Part shown: in pieces, positions 25,501-32,936 of the stretch
Position numbering within the stretch: position 1 is the first letter of the stretch
Layout of the letters: every line of letters starts with the position of its first letter
Source: Mactra quadrangularis
Taxonomy: Eukaryota; Mollusca; Bivalvia; Venerida; Mactridae
Assembly (NCBI GenBank): GCA_025267735.1
Contig: CM046309.1
Span: 60,019,319-60,083,318, forward strand
Length of the DNA: 64,000 bases
Reading direction: 5' to 3'
The notes under the pieces: generated by a model
What the model saw: the letters and a program-made list of their open reading frames with translations, nothing else
Told to the model about the DNA's origin: nothing
Database searches by the model: none
Position numbers and translations under genes: made by a program

Positions 25501-26955
25501 ACTGTGAATAATACCTCTGTTAAATTAGCTTGCAAACCTTGGTCTAAAAATAGAAATTACGAAATCAAAATGTTATTAATAGTGTTTCGTCTAGATGAAA
25601 GCTACGCATTGATTAGTCGACATAAAGGTCATCTCGACGTGACCCTCCATTGAGATAGTAGAGATCCTGTACGACAATGCTCTACAGGATATCTGTTTAC
25701 GGAGATTGAGATAAAGTATACAAAACGCTATCATGGAGATATTTTGTTTATTGGTGACAATTTCTGTATTTCTGGTTTATTATACCCCGCTTCGAAGAAG
25801 AGGGGGTATACAGTTTTACCCTTGTCCGTGCGTCCGTCCGTCCGTTACAAAATTTCCGTCGCAGTTTTCTCAGCAACTATAACATGCAGCAGCCTTATAC
25901 TTTGCATATTGCTTCATCCAATAGTCCCATGTGGTGTAAAGCGATTTCATGCTCCTTGCTCATCTACTTCCTGTTTGTCGCATATTTTTAGATTTTTGCG
26001 GGGGTATCACCAAACTCCTCACAGTGCTTACGTCACGCTTTGCTACTTAATCACTGCCACCACGTAAATCATGTGACGCTAGTATTACTATCTATTTATA
26101 GAATGCCCAAACTTCTCACAGTGCCTACGTCACGCTTTGTTATTTCTACAAATTGATACTTAAAACTTTTTTATCTTTATGTACTTTGAACATCATATTT
26201 TATTAAGAGAAGACTAAAATTATTGAAAATATTGAATTGTAAAAAGAAAAGATGAAAAGTTTTTCGGCTCTCTGAGGGACGAATTTTACTTATGGTGGCA
26301 GTGGTTATTGATTTGACAAAGGGAGATAACCGCTGCGGGGAGTTTGCTATATCTCTGTAAACGTCTCGGGTTTTACAAGATTCTTGTAAAATGGTAATAT
26401 AATTTAGATTTTGTATCGAAAGCGTAATTCGTCTTTTATATATATCATCTTAAAGTTTTACGTGAAATAGAATTTTATTATAGGCGAAATCCAATTTTTA
26501 AAGAGTTATATTTACAAGAACTATTTTCTTGTGAAACGTCTTCCTATTCTGAGTAATTTGGCTTTCTAACTCATCCGCTAAAAATGTCAACAATAGATGA
26601 TATTGCTAAAAATTATGACAAAAATTTAGTGCTAAGGGACTGTCAACGACAAGCCTTTGAACATCTACAAGACAAGAAAGGTGATCTGTTAGTTAGTTTA
26701 TCTGTTGCGTATGGAAAAAATTCAAAAATTGTCACATGATCGTTTTAAACGATCACGTGTTTGGGACTACTTCCGAGACGTTAACAGAGATATAGATCAC
26801 TGTAAGGATCGACAACTCTGTATGAGAGATTGGGGTATCACTAGTGAGCATTAGCTCACAGATTTACTTGTTTTATTTCCAGGCAAGCGTTTAAGAGATT
26901 TTACCAAGAATACATGGCTTTTACACACCCAACTGAAGATATTTACATGGAGTAG
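7489..26955 (+). CDS. MAPK8IP1: JNK-interacting protein 1 (JIP1/MAPK8IP1) gene, eleven exons
   Basis: This is a cytoplasmic scaffold that gathers JNK-cascade kinases and links cargo to kinesin-1. Exons: 7489-7544, 12696-13053, 13728-13854, 15997-16386, 19091-19255, 19744-19824, 20159-20256, 23511-23615, 24259-24338, 25233-25331 and 26883-26955. All junctions are GT-AG, phases match, and the sum is 1632 nt (543 aa). Early on it has RLVHDLS followed by an acidic run, like the RLTHDIS motif of the family. An SH3 domain spans about 330-385 (HRFVPRHKDEMSIE, then RGIFPCMYATDL). A PTB domain spans about 393-540 (FFLRFLGSVEV, NITFCGHHP, FAFITKHPN). The C-terminus PTEDIYME matches the kinesin light chain binding tail. 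The length is somewhat short for the family because the central linker is short. A canonical JNK-binding domain is not obvious. The first exon is the least certain. Confidence 0.93.
7889..8066. mobile_element. Small inverted-repeat element (CAGTAAA family)
   Basis: The ends ACAGTGAAATGCC and (inverted) ACAGTAAAGTTCG enclose an interior with ACCATCAAAATCGATGG and ATTCACATGATTGTGC. It is about 180 bp, lies in JIP1 intron 1 and is non-coding. Confidence 0.6.
8940..9060. repeat. TAACTAGTT palindromic repeat
   Basis: The segment contains the palindrome GTTAACTAGTTACGTAAC and its variants, ending with a sequence like TGGCAAAAATATGCCACC. Relatives sit at 29930-30190, 30690-30750, 31150-31205, 58320-58385 and 58735-58790. 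Confidence 0.75.
9291..9440. repeat. 66-bp tandem repeat, just over two units
   Basis: GTTGAACTTCGG or a close variant starts at 9291, 9357 and 9423. The unit includes CAATTTCCGTATATCC and CAAACACTTCGGTACTC. Confidence 0.85.
9732..10305. mobile_element. Tc1/mariner-type non-autonomous element
   Basis: TA at 9730-9731 and 10306-10307 flanks CAGTACCTTGCAAAAATA on the left and, inverted, CAGTGCCCTCCAAAAGTT on the right. CAGTGCCTTGCAAAA-type ends with TA duplication are typical of Tc1-like transposons. The 574-bp interior is AT-rich with no transposase. Confidence 0.75.
10657..10972 (+). repeat. Full-length tRNA-derived SINE (family B)
   Basis: The tRNA-like head at about 10659-10731 has box A AGCTAGCTCAGTTG and box B GGGTTCGATTCCCGGGC. 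A conserved body follows (CATACTTTCGTGGAG, GTAGGGCAGTTGTCAGT, GTTGACTGACCGCC), and the tail is GGTGTTAAACCCAACAAAAC. This tail type is common in mollusc SINEs. Copies lie at 13092-13280, 35917-35996, 35998-36300 and 49788-50090. Confidence 0.88.
10973..12159. other. MAPK8IP1: JIP1 intron 1, unannotated stretch
   Basis: AT-rich intronic sequence. Opposed open frames at 11042-11315 overlap each other and show no domain. I see no convincing feature here. Confidence 0.5.
12170..12405. repeat. (ATC/CAT)n trinucleotide tract
   Basis: A degenerate CAT/ATC run of about 235 bp in JIP1 intron 1. It keeps all six frames open, giving spurious poly-Asp and poly-Ile open frames. Confidence 0.92.
12425..12707. 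repeat. MAPK8IP1: About 30-bp tandem array of decoy splice acceptors
   Basis: About ten diverged copies of a unit built as T-rich tract, ATTCCAG, ACTGGTTCA, ATTTA. The last copy is the true acceptor and start of JIP1 exon 2 (TTATTCCAG|ACTGGTTCACGAT). Several copies keep a pyrimidine tract plus CCAG, while others have CCAT in place of CCAG. Confidence 0.85.
12696..13053 (+). CDS. MAPK8IP1: JIP1 exon 2 (acidic N-terminal segment)
   Basis: The acceptor is TTATTCCAG before 12696 and the donor CTTAAG|GTAAAT lies after 13053. It encodes RLVHDLSPDSDDSMEEEDDE, then an Asn/Thr-rich low-complexity region. Phase is 2 in and 0 out. Confidence 0.8.
13092..13280 (+). repeat. SINE (family B-related), diverged
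   Basis: The head is TTAGCCCAGTTGGTGG and the weakened box B is GGGTCACATTCCCGGG. The body contains TTTCTACGGTCATTATCCC and GGGACAGTTGTCAGTCCC, matching family B. The open frames here (13092-13280, 13171-13401) are spurious. Confidence 0.7.
13728..13854 (+). CDS. MAPK8IP1: JIP1 exon 3 (basic-leucine motif)
   Basis: The acceptor is TTTTACTTAG and the donor CAAG|GTAAGA. It encodes LHDVDSESSDKENV, then a basic stretch KSRRPRKLPDIPKPGQ, the nearest thing to a kinase docking motif in this protein. Phase is 0 in and 1 out. Confidence 0.85.
13868..14330. repeat. MAPK8IP1: 49-bp minisatellite in JIP1 intron 3
   Basis: Units start with TGAATGATAATTGAC at 13943, 13992, 14041, 14090 and onward every 49 bp. 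Each contains TTTTGGTGTACGAG and GATAATGGTTAG. Degraded units with GTGTACGA and TTGATAA continue to about 14740. Confidence 0.93.
14741..15482. other. MAPK8IP1: JIP1 intron 3, unannotated stretch
   Basis: AT-rich intron sequence. The minus-strand open frame 14723-15019 has no recognisable domain. Confidence 0.5.
15483..15705 (+). repeat. tRNA-derived SINE (another head type)
   Basis: The head contains GGCGTAGTGGTTAGCATG and a worn box B GATTGGAAACCCGG. The body has ATGACCTATATATGTG and the tail is GCGACGTTAAAAAAAG. It lies in JIP1 intron 3. Confidence 0.75.
15997..16386 (+). CDS. MAPK8IP1: JIP1 exon 4 (central linker)
   Basis: The acceptor is ATGTTTTACAG and the donor GGAG|GTAAGA. It encodes 130 residues of mostly polar linker, including CLADELQEALVRG, an acidic ESDNDDVF patch and CKFLEELKNVKFN. 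Phase is 1 in and 1 out. Confidence 0.85.
16624..17107. mobile_element. Diverged Tc1/mariner-type non-autonomous element
   Basis: The left end CAATGCCCTCCTAAAGAT and the inverted right end CAGTGTTCTCCAAAAGTC resemble the element at 9732-10305. TA precedes the left end, but the right target copy is mutated. Confidence 0.55.
17108..18217. other. MAPK8IP1: JIP1 intron 4, unannotated stretch
   Basis: Several short open frames (17120-17345, 17514-17714, 17689-17970) show no domain and no exon-like boundaries that fit the JIP1 phase. Confidence 0.5.
18218..18375 (+). repeat. Dispersed repeat (GACATGACACATGG family)
   Basis: It has CATGGCATACAAATGGTGAA, CACAGTATGT, CACATCAATACTTGGG and a CTTGTGGCCC end like the other copies. 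A family C SINE follows directly in reverse orientation. Confidence 0.65.
18395..18615 (-). repeat. SINE (family C)
   Basis: On the minus strand the tRNA-like head includes GATTACGACGTTGGACTGG and a box B resembling GGTTCTTATCCCATC. The body has CCTTGAGCAAGAAACTTT and AGCTCAGAACTGGGGG. Confidence 0.75.
19091..19255 (+). CDS. MAPK8IP1: JIP1 exon 5 (start of SH3 domain)
   Basis: The acceptor is TGCTTTCAG and the donor CGAAG|GTAGGT. It encodes a serine-rich lead-in, then THRGMHRFVPRHKDEMSIE and DPIHVV...DDLWCE, the N-terminal half of the JIP SH3 fold. Phase is 1 in and 1 out. Confidence 0.93.
19744..19824 (+). CDS. MAPK8IP1: JIP1 exon 6 (end of SH3 domain)
   Basis: The acceptor is TTATGTGCAG and the donor GAAG|GTACGT. 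It encodes GINLRSSQRGIFPCMYATDL and then acidic residues. The RGIFP motif is the last SH3 strand. Confidence 0.9.
20159..20256 (+). CDS. MAPK8IP1: JIP1 exon 7 (start of PTB domain)
   Basis: The acceptor is TCAATTACAG and the donor AATAAG|GTAAGA. It encodes FFLRFLGSVEVNYHKGDEI, the first strand and helix of the JIP PTB domain. This exon has no counterpart in the second copy. Confidence 0.93.
20292..20430 (+). repeat. Dispersed repeat (GACATGACACATGG family)
   Basis: GGTAACAATGACATGACACA is followed by AATATCACAGTATG and CACATCAATACCAGAG, as in the other copies. It lies just inside JIP1 intron 7. Confidence 0.65.
20431..21059. other. MAPK8IP1: JIP1 intron 7, unannotated stretch
   Basis: No feature recognised. 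The open frame at 20744-21049 has no domain. Confidence 0.5.
21060..21310. repeat. About 80-bp tandem repeat, three units
   Basis: TGATTGGTT(T/C)AAT recurs near 21060, 21139, 21219 and 21293. Each is followed by an AT-rich stretch with CGGNGATGTT and a TTTATTG...TTTGTAACA block. Confidence 0.7.
22145..22240 (+). repeat. SINE fragment
   Basis: The tRNA-like piece GTCGTTGAGTGGTTAGGAAC has a decayed B box. It lies in JIP1 intron 7. Confidence 0.45.
23511..23615 (+). CDS. MAPK8IP1: JIP1 exon 8 (PTB)
   Basis: The acceptor is TTACTTTCAG and the donor CTGGG|GTAAGT. It encodes VALSRRAVKTSLPPP, then CTLEISQYGIRMYDKSKTG. Phase is 0 on both sides. Confidence 0.93.
24259..24338 (+). CDS. MAPK8IP1: JIP1 exon 9 (PTB)
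   Basis: The acceptor is TTTCTTTCAG and the donor GAAAG|GTAACG. It encodes FAHFFALKNITFCGHHPRNE, highly characteristic of JIP PTB domains. Confidence 0.95.
24730..24985 (-). repeat. SINE (family D)
   Basis: On the minus strand the tRNA-like head contains AGTCCAGTGGCAGGACG and box B GGGTTCGAACCCCACC. The body has CCTTGAGCAAGAAATTTAC and ACCTGTGAGGGTGG. It lies in JIP1 intron 9 and is also present in the second copy. Confidence 0.85.
25233..25331 (+). CDS. MAPK8IP1: JIP1 exon 10 (PTB)
   Basis: The acceptor is CCTTTTCAG and the donor GTTGG|GTGAGT. It encodes YFAFITKHPNEYRYACHVFL and then EKSTHTVTDAVG. Confidence 0.95.
25781..26871. mobile_element. Helentron-like element with helicase relic, copy-1-specific
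   Basis: This block of about 1.09 kb is absent at the matching intron site in copy 2 (54005-54020). The left end TATACCCC-GCTTC-GAAG-GGGGGTATA folds on itself. Near the right end GGGGTATC is followed by a perfect hairpin GTGAGC-ATTA-GCTCAC and a T-rich flank. End repeats placed asymmetrically plus a 3' hairpin and insertion within a T run fit Helitron2/Helentron-type elements, though the class is inferred. A 51-codon open frame at 26584-26739 resembles the N-terminal part of a RecQ-like helicase with a Walker A-like segment. Confidence 0.6.
26584..26739 (+). pseudogene. Truncated RecQ-like helicase fragment inside the mobile element
   Basis: Fifty-one codons start at ATG 26584 and read LRDCQRQAFEHLQ, then GDLLVSLSVAYGKN before TGA. 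RecQ-family helicases have R..Q..A followed by D.LV.LPTGYGKS, so the P-loop is near-intact, but the protein ends at once. It is probably a deletion relic of a formerly autonomous element. Confidence 0.5.
26883..26955 (+). CDS. MAPK8IP1: JIP1 exon 11, last (PTB end, kinesin-binding tail)
   Basis: The acceptor is TTATTTCCAG and the stop TAG lies at 26953-26955. It encodes QAFKRFYQEYMAFTHPTEDI and then YME. The C-terminal ...TEDIY.E is the kinesin light chain binding end known for JIP1. Confidence 0.95.
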
Positions 26956-27178
26956 CATCACGTGATTTAGTTTAACCAATCAAACAACGGGATTCCTGAC
27001 TTTATGTTGTGACGTCATCAAGTTTCTATAAATAGTAACAGTTACATCATAGTGATTCCATTTTGAGACTGTATCGTCTAACTTTTATATTGATTTTCTG
27101 AACTAAATATAAAAGATATATAGAACCTTGACAAAATTTAAATATCCAAAATTGTTTAAGAAATTTTATTGTTAAACT

Positions 27179-27184
27179 AATAAA
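27179..27184 (+). promoter_or_regulatory. MAPK8IP1: Candidate JIP1 polyadenylation signal
   Basis: An AATAAA lies about 225 bp after the JIP1 stop and is conserved in the second copy at 54324-54329. Other AATAAA hexamers exist in this AT-rich sequence. Confidence 0.4.
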
Positions 27185-27229
27185 CTGGAAGACAAAATGA
27201 AAATCGTTGATTGTTTTATTCAGTTTAAT

Positions 27230-27530
27230 AAGTTCCAGCCTGAGACCACTAATGATTGTATATGTTTAATAACCCAGATAGCAGGCAAGTGTTTAACCCG
27301 ACGGTGGGCTGACACATAATTCATTGTTGGACCAATTAATGAAGCCAACGTTTGGCCAACTTTATTTTGCTCGTCCGCTCCATGTTGGGCTAACCATTGA
27401 CCCACCGTTGATCCAATAAGTGTTTTACGATTGAGTGTTGGGCCGACAATGAGCAAACAGTTGTTCCGACGTGTTGCTGATGCACAAATTGTTTTAACCG
27501 TTTGCAATAACCTACAAATCTAACGCCGTG
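27230..27530. repeat. TTGGGC/CCAAC-rich ancient repeat
   Basis: Repeated TTGGRCC, AACGTTGG and GTTGGGCYRAC motifs lie in both orientations. The minus-strand open frame (27220-27507, with VGPTLNRKTLIGST) is a by-product of this repeat type. It is present in copy 2 at 54418-54650. Confidence 0.6.
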
Positions 27531-28891
27531 TCCTGTGATTTGCAATTTTGGAAAATGTTGAGGTCTTAGTATTTTTTATTTTACAAAGCAGATACATGTA
27601 TGACGAAAATAGTGGACAAACTTTTGAAATGTTTTTATTTAATTGTGACAATGCCGTGTCCTCCAAATGGCCTTGGAAAAACATCCTGCTTTTTAGGATA
27701 AAACTTATCACATTTACCCACGAAATTAAGATACCAAGAGACAAACGGAGTGCAGAATAATTCCAATATCAGCATTTACTGTTTTATCAACAAATTCGAA
27801 CGACTTTTTTCCATCAGCTGTTTTTACAATACTTGCTGTAGGCATTGTCAGTTTTTATCCAAACTCATTTGTACAAGAAAGTTTGGAGAACAATGTGCTG
27901 TTCACGAGTTAGTGACAAATTTTTTAAACACATGCATGTATGTTCGTATGAAAACTTGTACAGAGAATTATGAAAATCAAAATATAAATTTATCATCATT
28001 ATTTGTGTACATATTGAATACATGAGAGCATGTCAATGTGTAATGTTTCATAACTTGATGTTTTTATCATGAAAAAGATTGTTATTAATGTATATGAAAA
28101 CTGCAATTTTTTAATCATGCTGCACAGCTTATTTCTACTATTAAGACAATTGTTATTACAAAATACTGTGATTTCTAAAATAGTTCCTGAATGCTTAATT
28201 TAAGAAGAAAAATGTTCCTATATTAAGACTATTCTGCTATCAAGACCATCGATTTTGCTCGTCCTGATAATGGAATTAAACTGTTTTTCTGGTAAAATAT
28301 AATTCTTACACTGTATTGTAGAATAAAATGGTATTCTTAATAAACTAAAATATTTCTAGAATGAAGGATATCTGTATATCTGTATATCTGTATATAGCAG
28401 AACTTTAATGTACTATTAATATATTTTTGATATTTTAAATTGAATAATGAAACAATAAAGAGAGGGATGTTCTATAAATGGGTTTTAATATTGTCAACTT
28501 ATAACGAAAGAATAATGAAAAAGATTTTTGCAATTGTGATTATAATATGTTGGTATGAGATATTAGAATTTTATTGACAAACTCTGAACATTTTGTATGT
28601 TTATGTATGTGGTATTCATTTGTATTATATCACATTTGCCAGACACAAAGTTTTCTTTTTATATCATATCGATAGCTGAACGAAACACTGTTGTAACTCC
28701 TTTTATTTCTTTATGTTCTGTTCAATCCTTGACACATAATAAGAAGGAAAAATTGTGTCTGGTACATGTATATCATATTTTGATGGACTTTGTTTCTATG
28801 GTTTCATTTTCCATTGCCATATTAAATGCTGACTGTATTTAATTATACAACATCAACAACAATTTAACTACCTTTATTGTTCTAAACATAT
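27531..28891. other. Intergenic between JIP1 and PPIL4, left part
   Basis: No gene seen. The open frames 27548-27760, 27750-28025 and 28597-28842 are not preserved intact in copy 2 and have no domain. A TATCTGTATA repeat lies near 28376-28400. Confidence 0.55.
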
Positions 28892-29131
28892 ATTACCTTC
28901 CTAAAGTTCTTGAATAAAATCCTGTCTTTAGGATAGTTCTACATGTATTTACATTTTCTGATGAAAAAGTACAAAAAAGTTGTCATTACAAAATCAGCTT
29001 TTATTACTGTATAATTTTATTATTTAAACTATGTTAAATAAATAAGCTTATATATAGTAAAATTACTTGTGGTTGACATGATCAATTTTCTCTAAATTTC
29101 ATTTGTCCAAGTTCTTTTTGAGGGAACTGTT
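28892..29131. mobile_element. Diverged Tc1-like MITE
   Basis: The left end CTTCCTAAAGTTCTTGAA and inverted right end CAGTTCCCTCAAAAAGAAC resemble the ends of 9732-10305. It is shared with copy 2 (about 56228-56550). Confidence 0.5.
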
Positions 29132-29929
29132 AATTCTACATGATGATTGATTAATTATATTGTGTATCACTCAATTCAGCCATGTGATTTTTAACTGAAC
29201 TTCACAAATACATGTAATATTAACATATGGCATTAATGTATATGTAACAGGCTTCCTGATTGGCTTAACCGATCTTCCATGTTAGATATTTTGTGTACAT
29301 TGACCAATTATTAAGCATGTACTGTACACAGAAAAAGAAATATGTGTTGCTGGTAATGTATAACTTACTAATTTAATCATGATGGTTAAGTGGCACAGTT
29401 ATTAGGTTCAAATTTTAGGTCCAGAGATCTTGTCCAACTGAGGGACAGTGAGTAGGATTTAGAATATTATTTTAACCGTATCTTATGTCTTTGTCTCTGG
29501 TCATTGTTAACAAGCTATAAACTATGTCCTCATTCTGTACACAAACGGTCTGATCTTCACCTTCTATTTACAGAGTGACTCTGTCCTGTGATTCTTCCAC
29601 TGTGATCATTTGTTGTTTTCAATATACAATAGTTACTGACAACATATTTGTTGCTTGTTTTATCATTTTAATAATTATGTTATTTCCATTATTTTACGGA
29701 CTATAGATATGATGTTGTACATTGCATTTGAATATGTTAATTTATCTTATTTTTAAGGCACTTCTAAGAATTTATTGGTGTTGGAGATTAATAATCTTGC
29801 TTGAAAGTCAAGATTAAAATACACATTCGTACAAGATTGATGTATTATGATACAGTATCAATAAATTTGTATACATTAACATGAAAATTAATATGCATTA
29901 TTGCTTTTACAAAACTCCTTAAAAAAGAC

Positions 29930-30190
29930 TTAATCTAGCTGATTAATTGGTAAACTAGTTACGGTAACTAGCTCCAATATACAACTTCCTGCTACCATGT
30001 GTTGAAAAGTAGGGTGGAATAGTTCTGCCATCAGATAACCACATAAATAACTAGTTAATTATTAGGTTAACTAGTTAACCAGTTAACCACTTAATTTAAG
30101 ATGTTAACTAGTTACTGCAACTAGTTAACCTCTAAATTAACTTGTTAGTTATGTGGTTATCTAATAGCAGAAATATGCCACCATAGAAAA
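29930..30190. repeat. TAACTAGTT palindromic repeat cluster
   Basis: Many GTTAACTAGTTA and related blocks lie here, bounded by TTCTGCCATCAGATAACC on the left and, inverted, GGTTATCTAATAGCAGAA on the right. The stretch from about 30005 to 30190 is missing from copy 2 at about 57805. Confidence 0.75.
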
Positions 30191-30689
30191 GAAATTTGAT
30201 GTTTTAGTATCGATACGCAAAATTACTAGCATTCTTTTTGACAAATCTTTTTTGTAAAATGGTTTTCAATTTTCATGAGTTTTGTCATGCTTGTACATAT
30301 ATATGAACGGACCTTTTTCATGTATAAGTTTAAATCATTTAGTTGTAAACCCATTCGTATTTGATTATTTAGTATGAATGAGTTGCTAAGTCTATTAAGC
30401 AATGATTGATATGTGCACTTAATAAAATCATTTGGAACTCCTCAGCCATTTACTGTTACTACTTCTTATTCATCCAATGAATGGTAGAGGTATTCCAAAT
30501 GTCATTGAAAGTTCACTTCTGTGTTGACTGCATGTATTTAATGCATCATTTAATACTTTCATGTATATTGTGTTTTATTGTTGAATTTCAATCATTGCCT
30601 AAAATAAATACTTCATAATAATGACATATATGTAACTATCATACATGAATCTATTTGTTTACTGTGGTTGCATACATTCTATTTCTGCC

Positions 30690-30750
30690 ATCAGTTAACC
30701 ACATAACTTACAGGTTAATTAATTGGTTAACTAGTTATTTAAATAGCTAA
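30690..30750. repeat. TAACTAGTT repeat, short copy
   Basis: TTCTGCCATCAGTTAACC is followed by GGTTAACTAGTTATTTAAA. The matching copy-2 position is 58311-58385, which keeps the fuller palindrome. Confidence 0.7.
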
Positions 30751-30902
30751 CCTCTTTAACATAAAACTGTTGAAATAATACAAAAATGGCTGTCGTAGGC
30801 ACTAACTTGCATTTATTTCCTGTTATAATCTTACATTTAATTATATTAAAACTGTTTCATACACCAAGTTTGACCGTAGTCCAAGCTCAGTGATATACTG
30901 TA

Positions 30903-31090
30903 TGCAGCAGAGGTGGTCGAGCGGTTACGACGTTGGACTGGTAATCATAGGACAACCAGCCCCGCGTTGGTTCGAATCCTATCCAAAACCAATCCTGTTG
31001 TTTCCTTGATCAAGAAACTTTTTCCTGCTAGCTCAGTACTGGAGGACCAGGAAATGGACTTATGTGATTAATCAAAGTTGTTAGAAAGTG
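30903..31090 (+). repeat. SINE (family C)
   Basis: The head AGGTGGTCGAGCGGTTACGA and box B GGTTCGAATCCTATCC are followed by CCTTGATCAAGAAACTTT and a body ending with AGAAAGTGTTTCACAA. It is a tRNA-derived SINE, also in copy 2 at 58493. Confidence 0.85.
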
Positions 31091-31444
31091 TTTCACAATC
31101 TAGCTGAAAAAAATTACATGTAGTTTAAGATAAGAAAATTATATTTAAAAGAACTAGTTACGTAACTAGTTAACGGTTTAATTAACTTGTTAGTTATAGG
31201 ATCATCTGGTGGCAGTTATAGGCCTCCATAGTATACATTGTAACATTAATTAATGTATAATAATGATACATCCACCATAAAAGATGGTTGATAACATAAA
31301 GTTGGTTAAATAAAAGCTCTCCATTCTTTTAATGTGTTGTTTTTGTTATTGTTTAAATAATAGCGATAGTGTATACACCTTCTGCGGTCTGTCTTTTTGG
31401 AAACTGGCTTTTACAGTAACAGTGTAGATTACTGAATGCATATC

Positions 31445-31622
31445 ATGATCATAGGCAGATCTAGCAAGGGGGTCAAGGGGGGTCATGGTTATGTAGTATT
31501 TATTAATAATATGTTGCATTATTCTGCAAAATGTGTATAATGTGGCAGTGGTTCGCAAGTTTAGACCCCCCTCCTAGAAAAAGTTTGGAACCCCCCTACA
31601 AAAAAATCCTGGATTCGCCCCT
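31445..31622. mobile_element. hAT-type MITE (relative of 6749-7057)
   Basis: The interior CTGCAAAATGTGTATAATG and right end CCTGGATTCGCCCCTG match the element at 6749-7057. The ends are imperfect and the target duplication unclear. It is present in both duplicate copies, so it predates the duplication. Confidence 0.7.
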
Positions 31623-32780
31623 GGCTCATCATAATGAATCAATCGACTGTGATTTAATGTTGGTTGGATGGGTGACTACTAGAATCACTATTGGTTCGGT
31701 AAGTTTATAATCAATAGTGGGATAAAGTCAATGTCTAGACTGCCCAGTTTGCCTTACCTACAATGTCCCAGGATAATGATTCCGGACAAGACATTAGACT
31801 TCATCAAGGAGAGAATTTTGTAACAGGGATTGGGTATGTATACAATTTCTGCACAGCAAATCCGGAAAGGGAGTTTGATGGTCAGAATGTAAAATATTGA
31901 ACACTATATTCTTAGTTAGGCTGAAAATTGTGAGGTTAGGACCCGTTTGATGCTGTACCACTGCTGTGAAGTAGAAGAACTGAATGATATATGTTTGGCA
32001 GAATGGTACAATAAATTACAACTGTGTTAACTCGTACAACTGTAGTTTATCTTCCTTTGGTCATCCCCATAGCTCTATAATACCTGTATATATACAAATA
32101 TATGTATGTATATATAGTAGTTTTCTGACAAAACTTCACAAATTGGAATTTATGTCAAATTCAATTAAAACATGTGAAATTAATGTATTTATTTAACATT
32201 TTCGTACATTGAAAATCATAAAAAGCTGGACAAAATCTAAATTCATTAAAAAATATTTTGTAGGCCCTCTGGTGCCATGGTCATTTTTCTCCTTAAAATC
32301 AGGGGAAGTAACCATGAAAGTGAGATTTTGTAGTTATCTCCCTTGAAAAAAAAGAGTTTAAAGGGAAGTAATTATGCATGATATTTGAGATTTTGGAAAA
32401 CAAAATGTAAACAAAACGCTGTGGAAGCTATATAAGGTTTGCTGGTTGCGGATTTATTTAAATTAAGCATTATTGTCTAATTCAAAAACGTTTTCCTATG
32501 TGTTTAATTGATTTGTGATAAAATATTTGAACACAAAGTCTTGTGTAATATGTTTTCGCGACATACAAATGTACAAATAAGTGCACATAGTAGGTTTTTT
32601 ACTGTAAAAGATAGTTAATGAGTAATAATGGACTGTTGGTAACATGGCAGCCAAATGGTCGATGGGGAATCGGGCTAGATGCCCTGAAAATTCATGATTG
32701 CAAGGTGCTAAGTTGGATTCTAATGCAAGGCTCCTGCCCGAACATCCATTAGCATTAGAATGATTAGTGTCTGCGCGAGT
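31623..32780. other. PPIL4: Intergenic upstream of PPIL4
   Basis: No gene recognised. GGGAAGTAACC and TTATCTCCCTT around 32300-32385 form a loose inverted pair seen in many mollusc repeats. The stretch is conserved in copy 2 (59200-60400). Confidence 0.5.
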
Positions 32781-32866
32781 TCATTGTGTTCATAAGTCAT
32801 ATTTTATATTTTTCAAGTTTCAGTATCAAGGCATTCAAGTGTTTGTTAACACACAAAGTATAAAAT

Positions 32867-32936
32867 ATGGCAGTTTTACTTGAAACCTCTATTGGAAATA
32901 TTACAATAGATCTGTACACAGAGGAAAGACCTACAT
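32867..32936 (+). CDS. PPIL4: PPIL4 copy 1 exon 1
   Basis: The exon has ATG at 32867 and donor CTACAT|GTATGT. The sequence is identical to the copy-2 exon at 61590-61659. The start fits the family's MAVLLET. Confidence 0.92.

Noticed and set aside
27220..27507. Open frame shared by both duplicate copies (VGPTLNRKTLIGST)
   Set aside because: It comes from a TTGGGCCAAC-type repeat with no start or splice context. The copy-2 frame differs at its ends.
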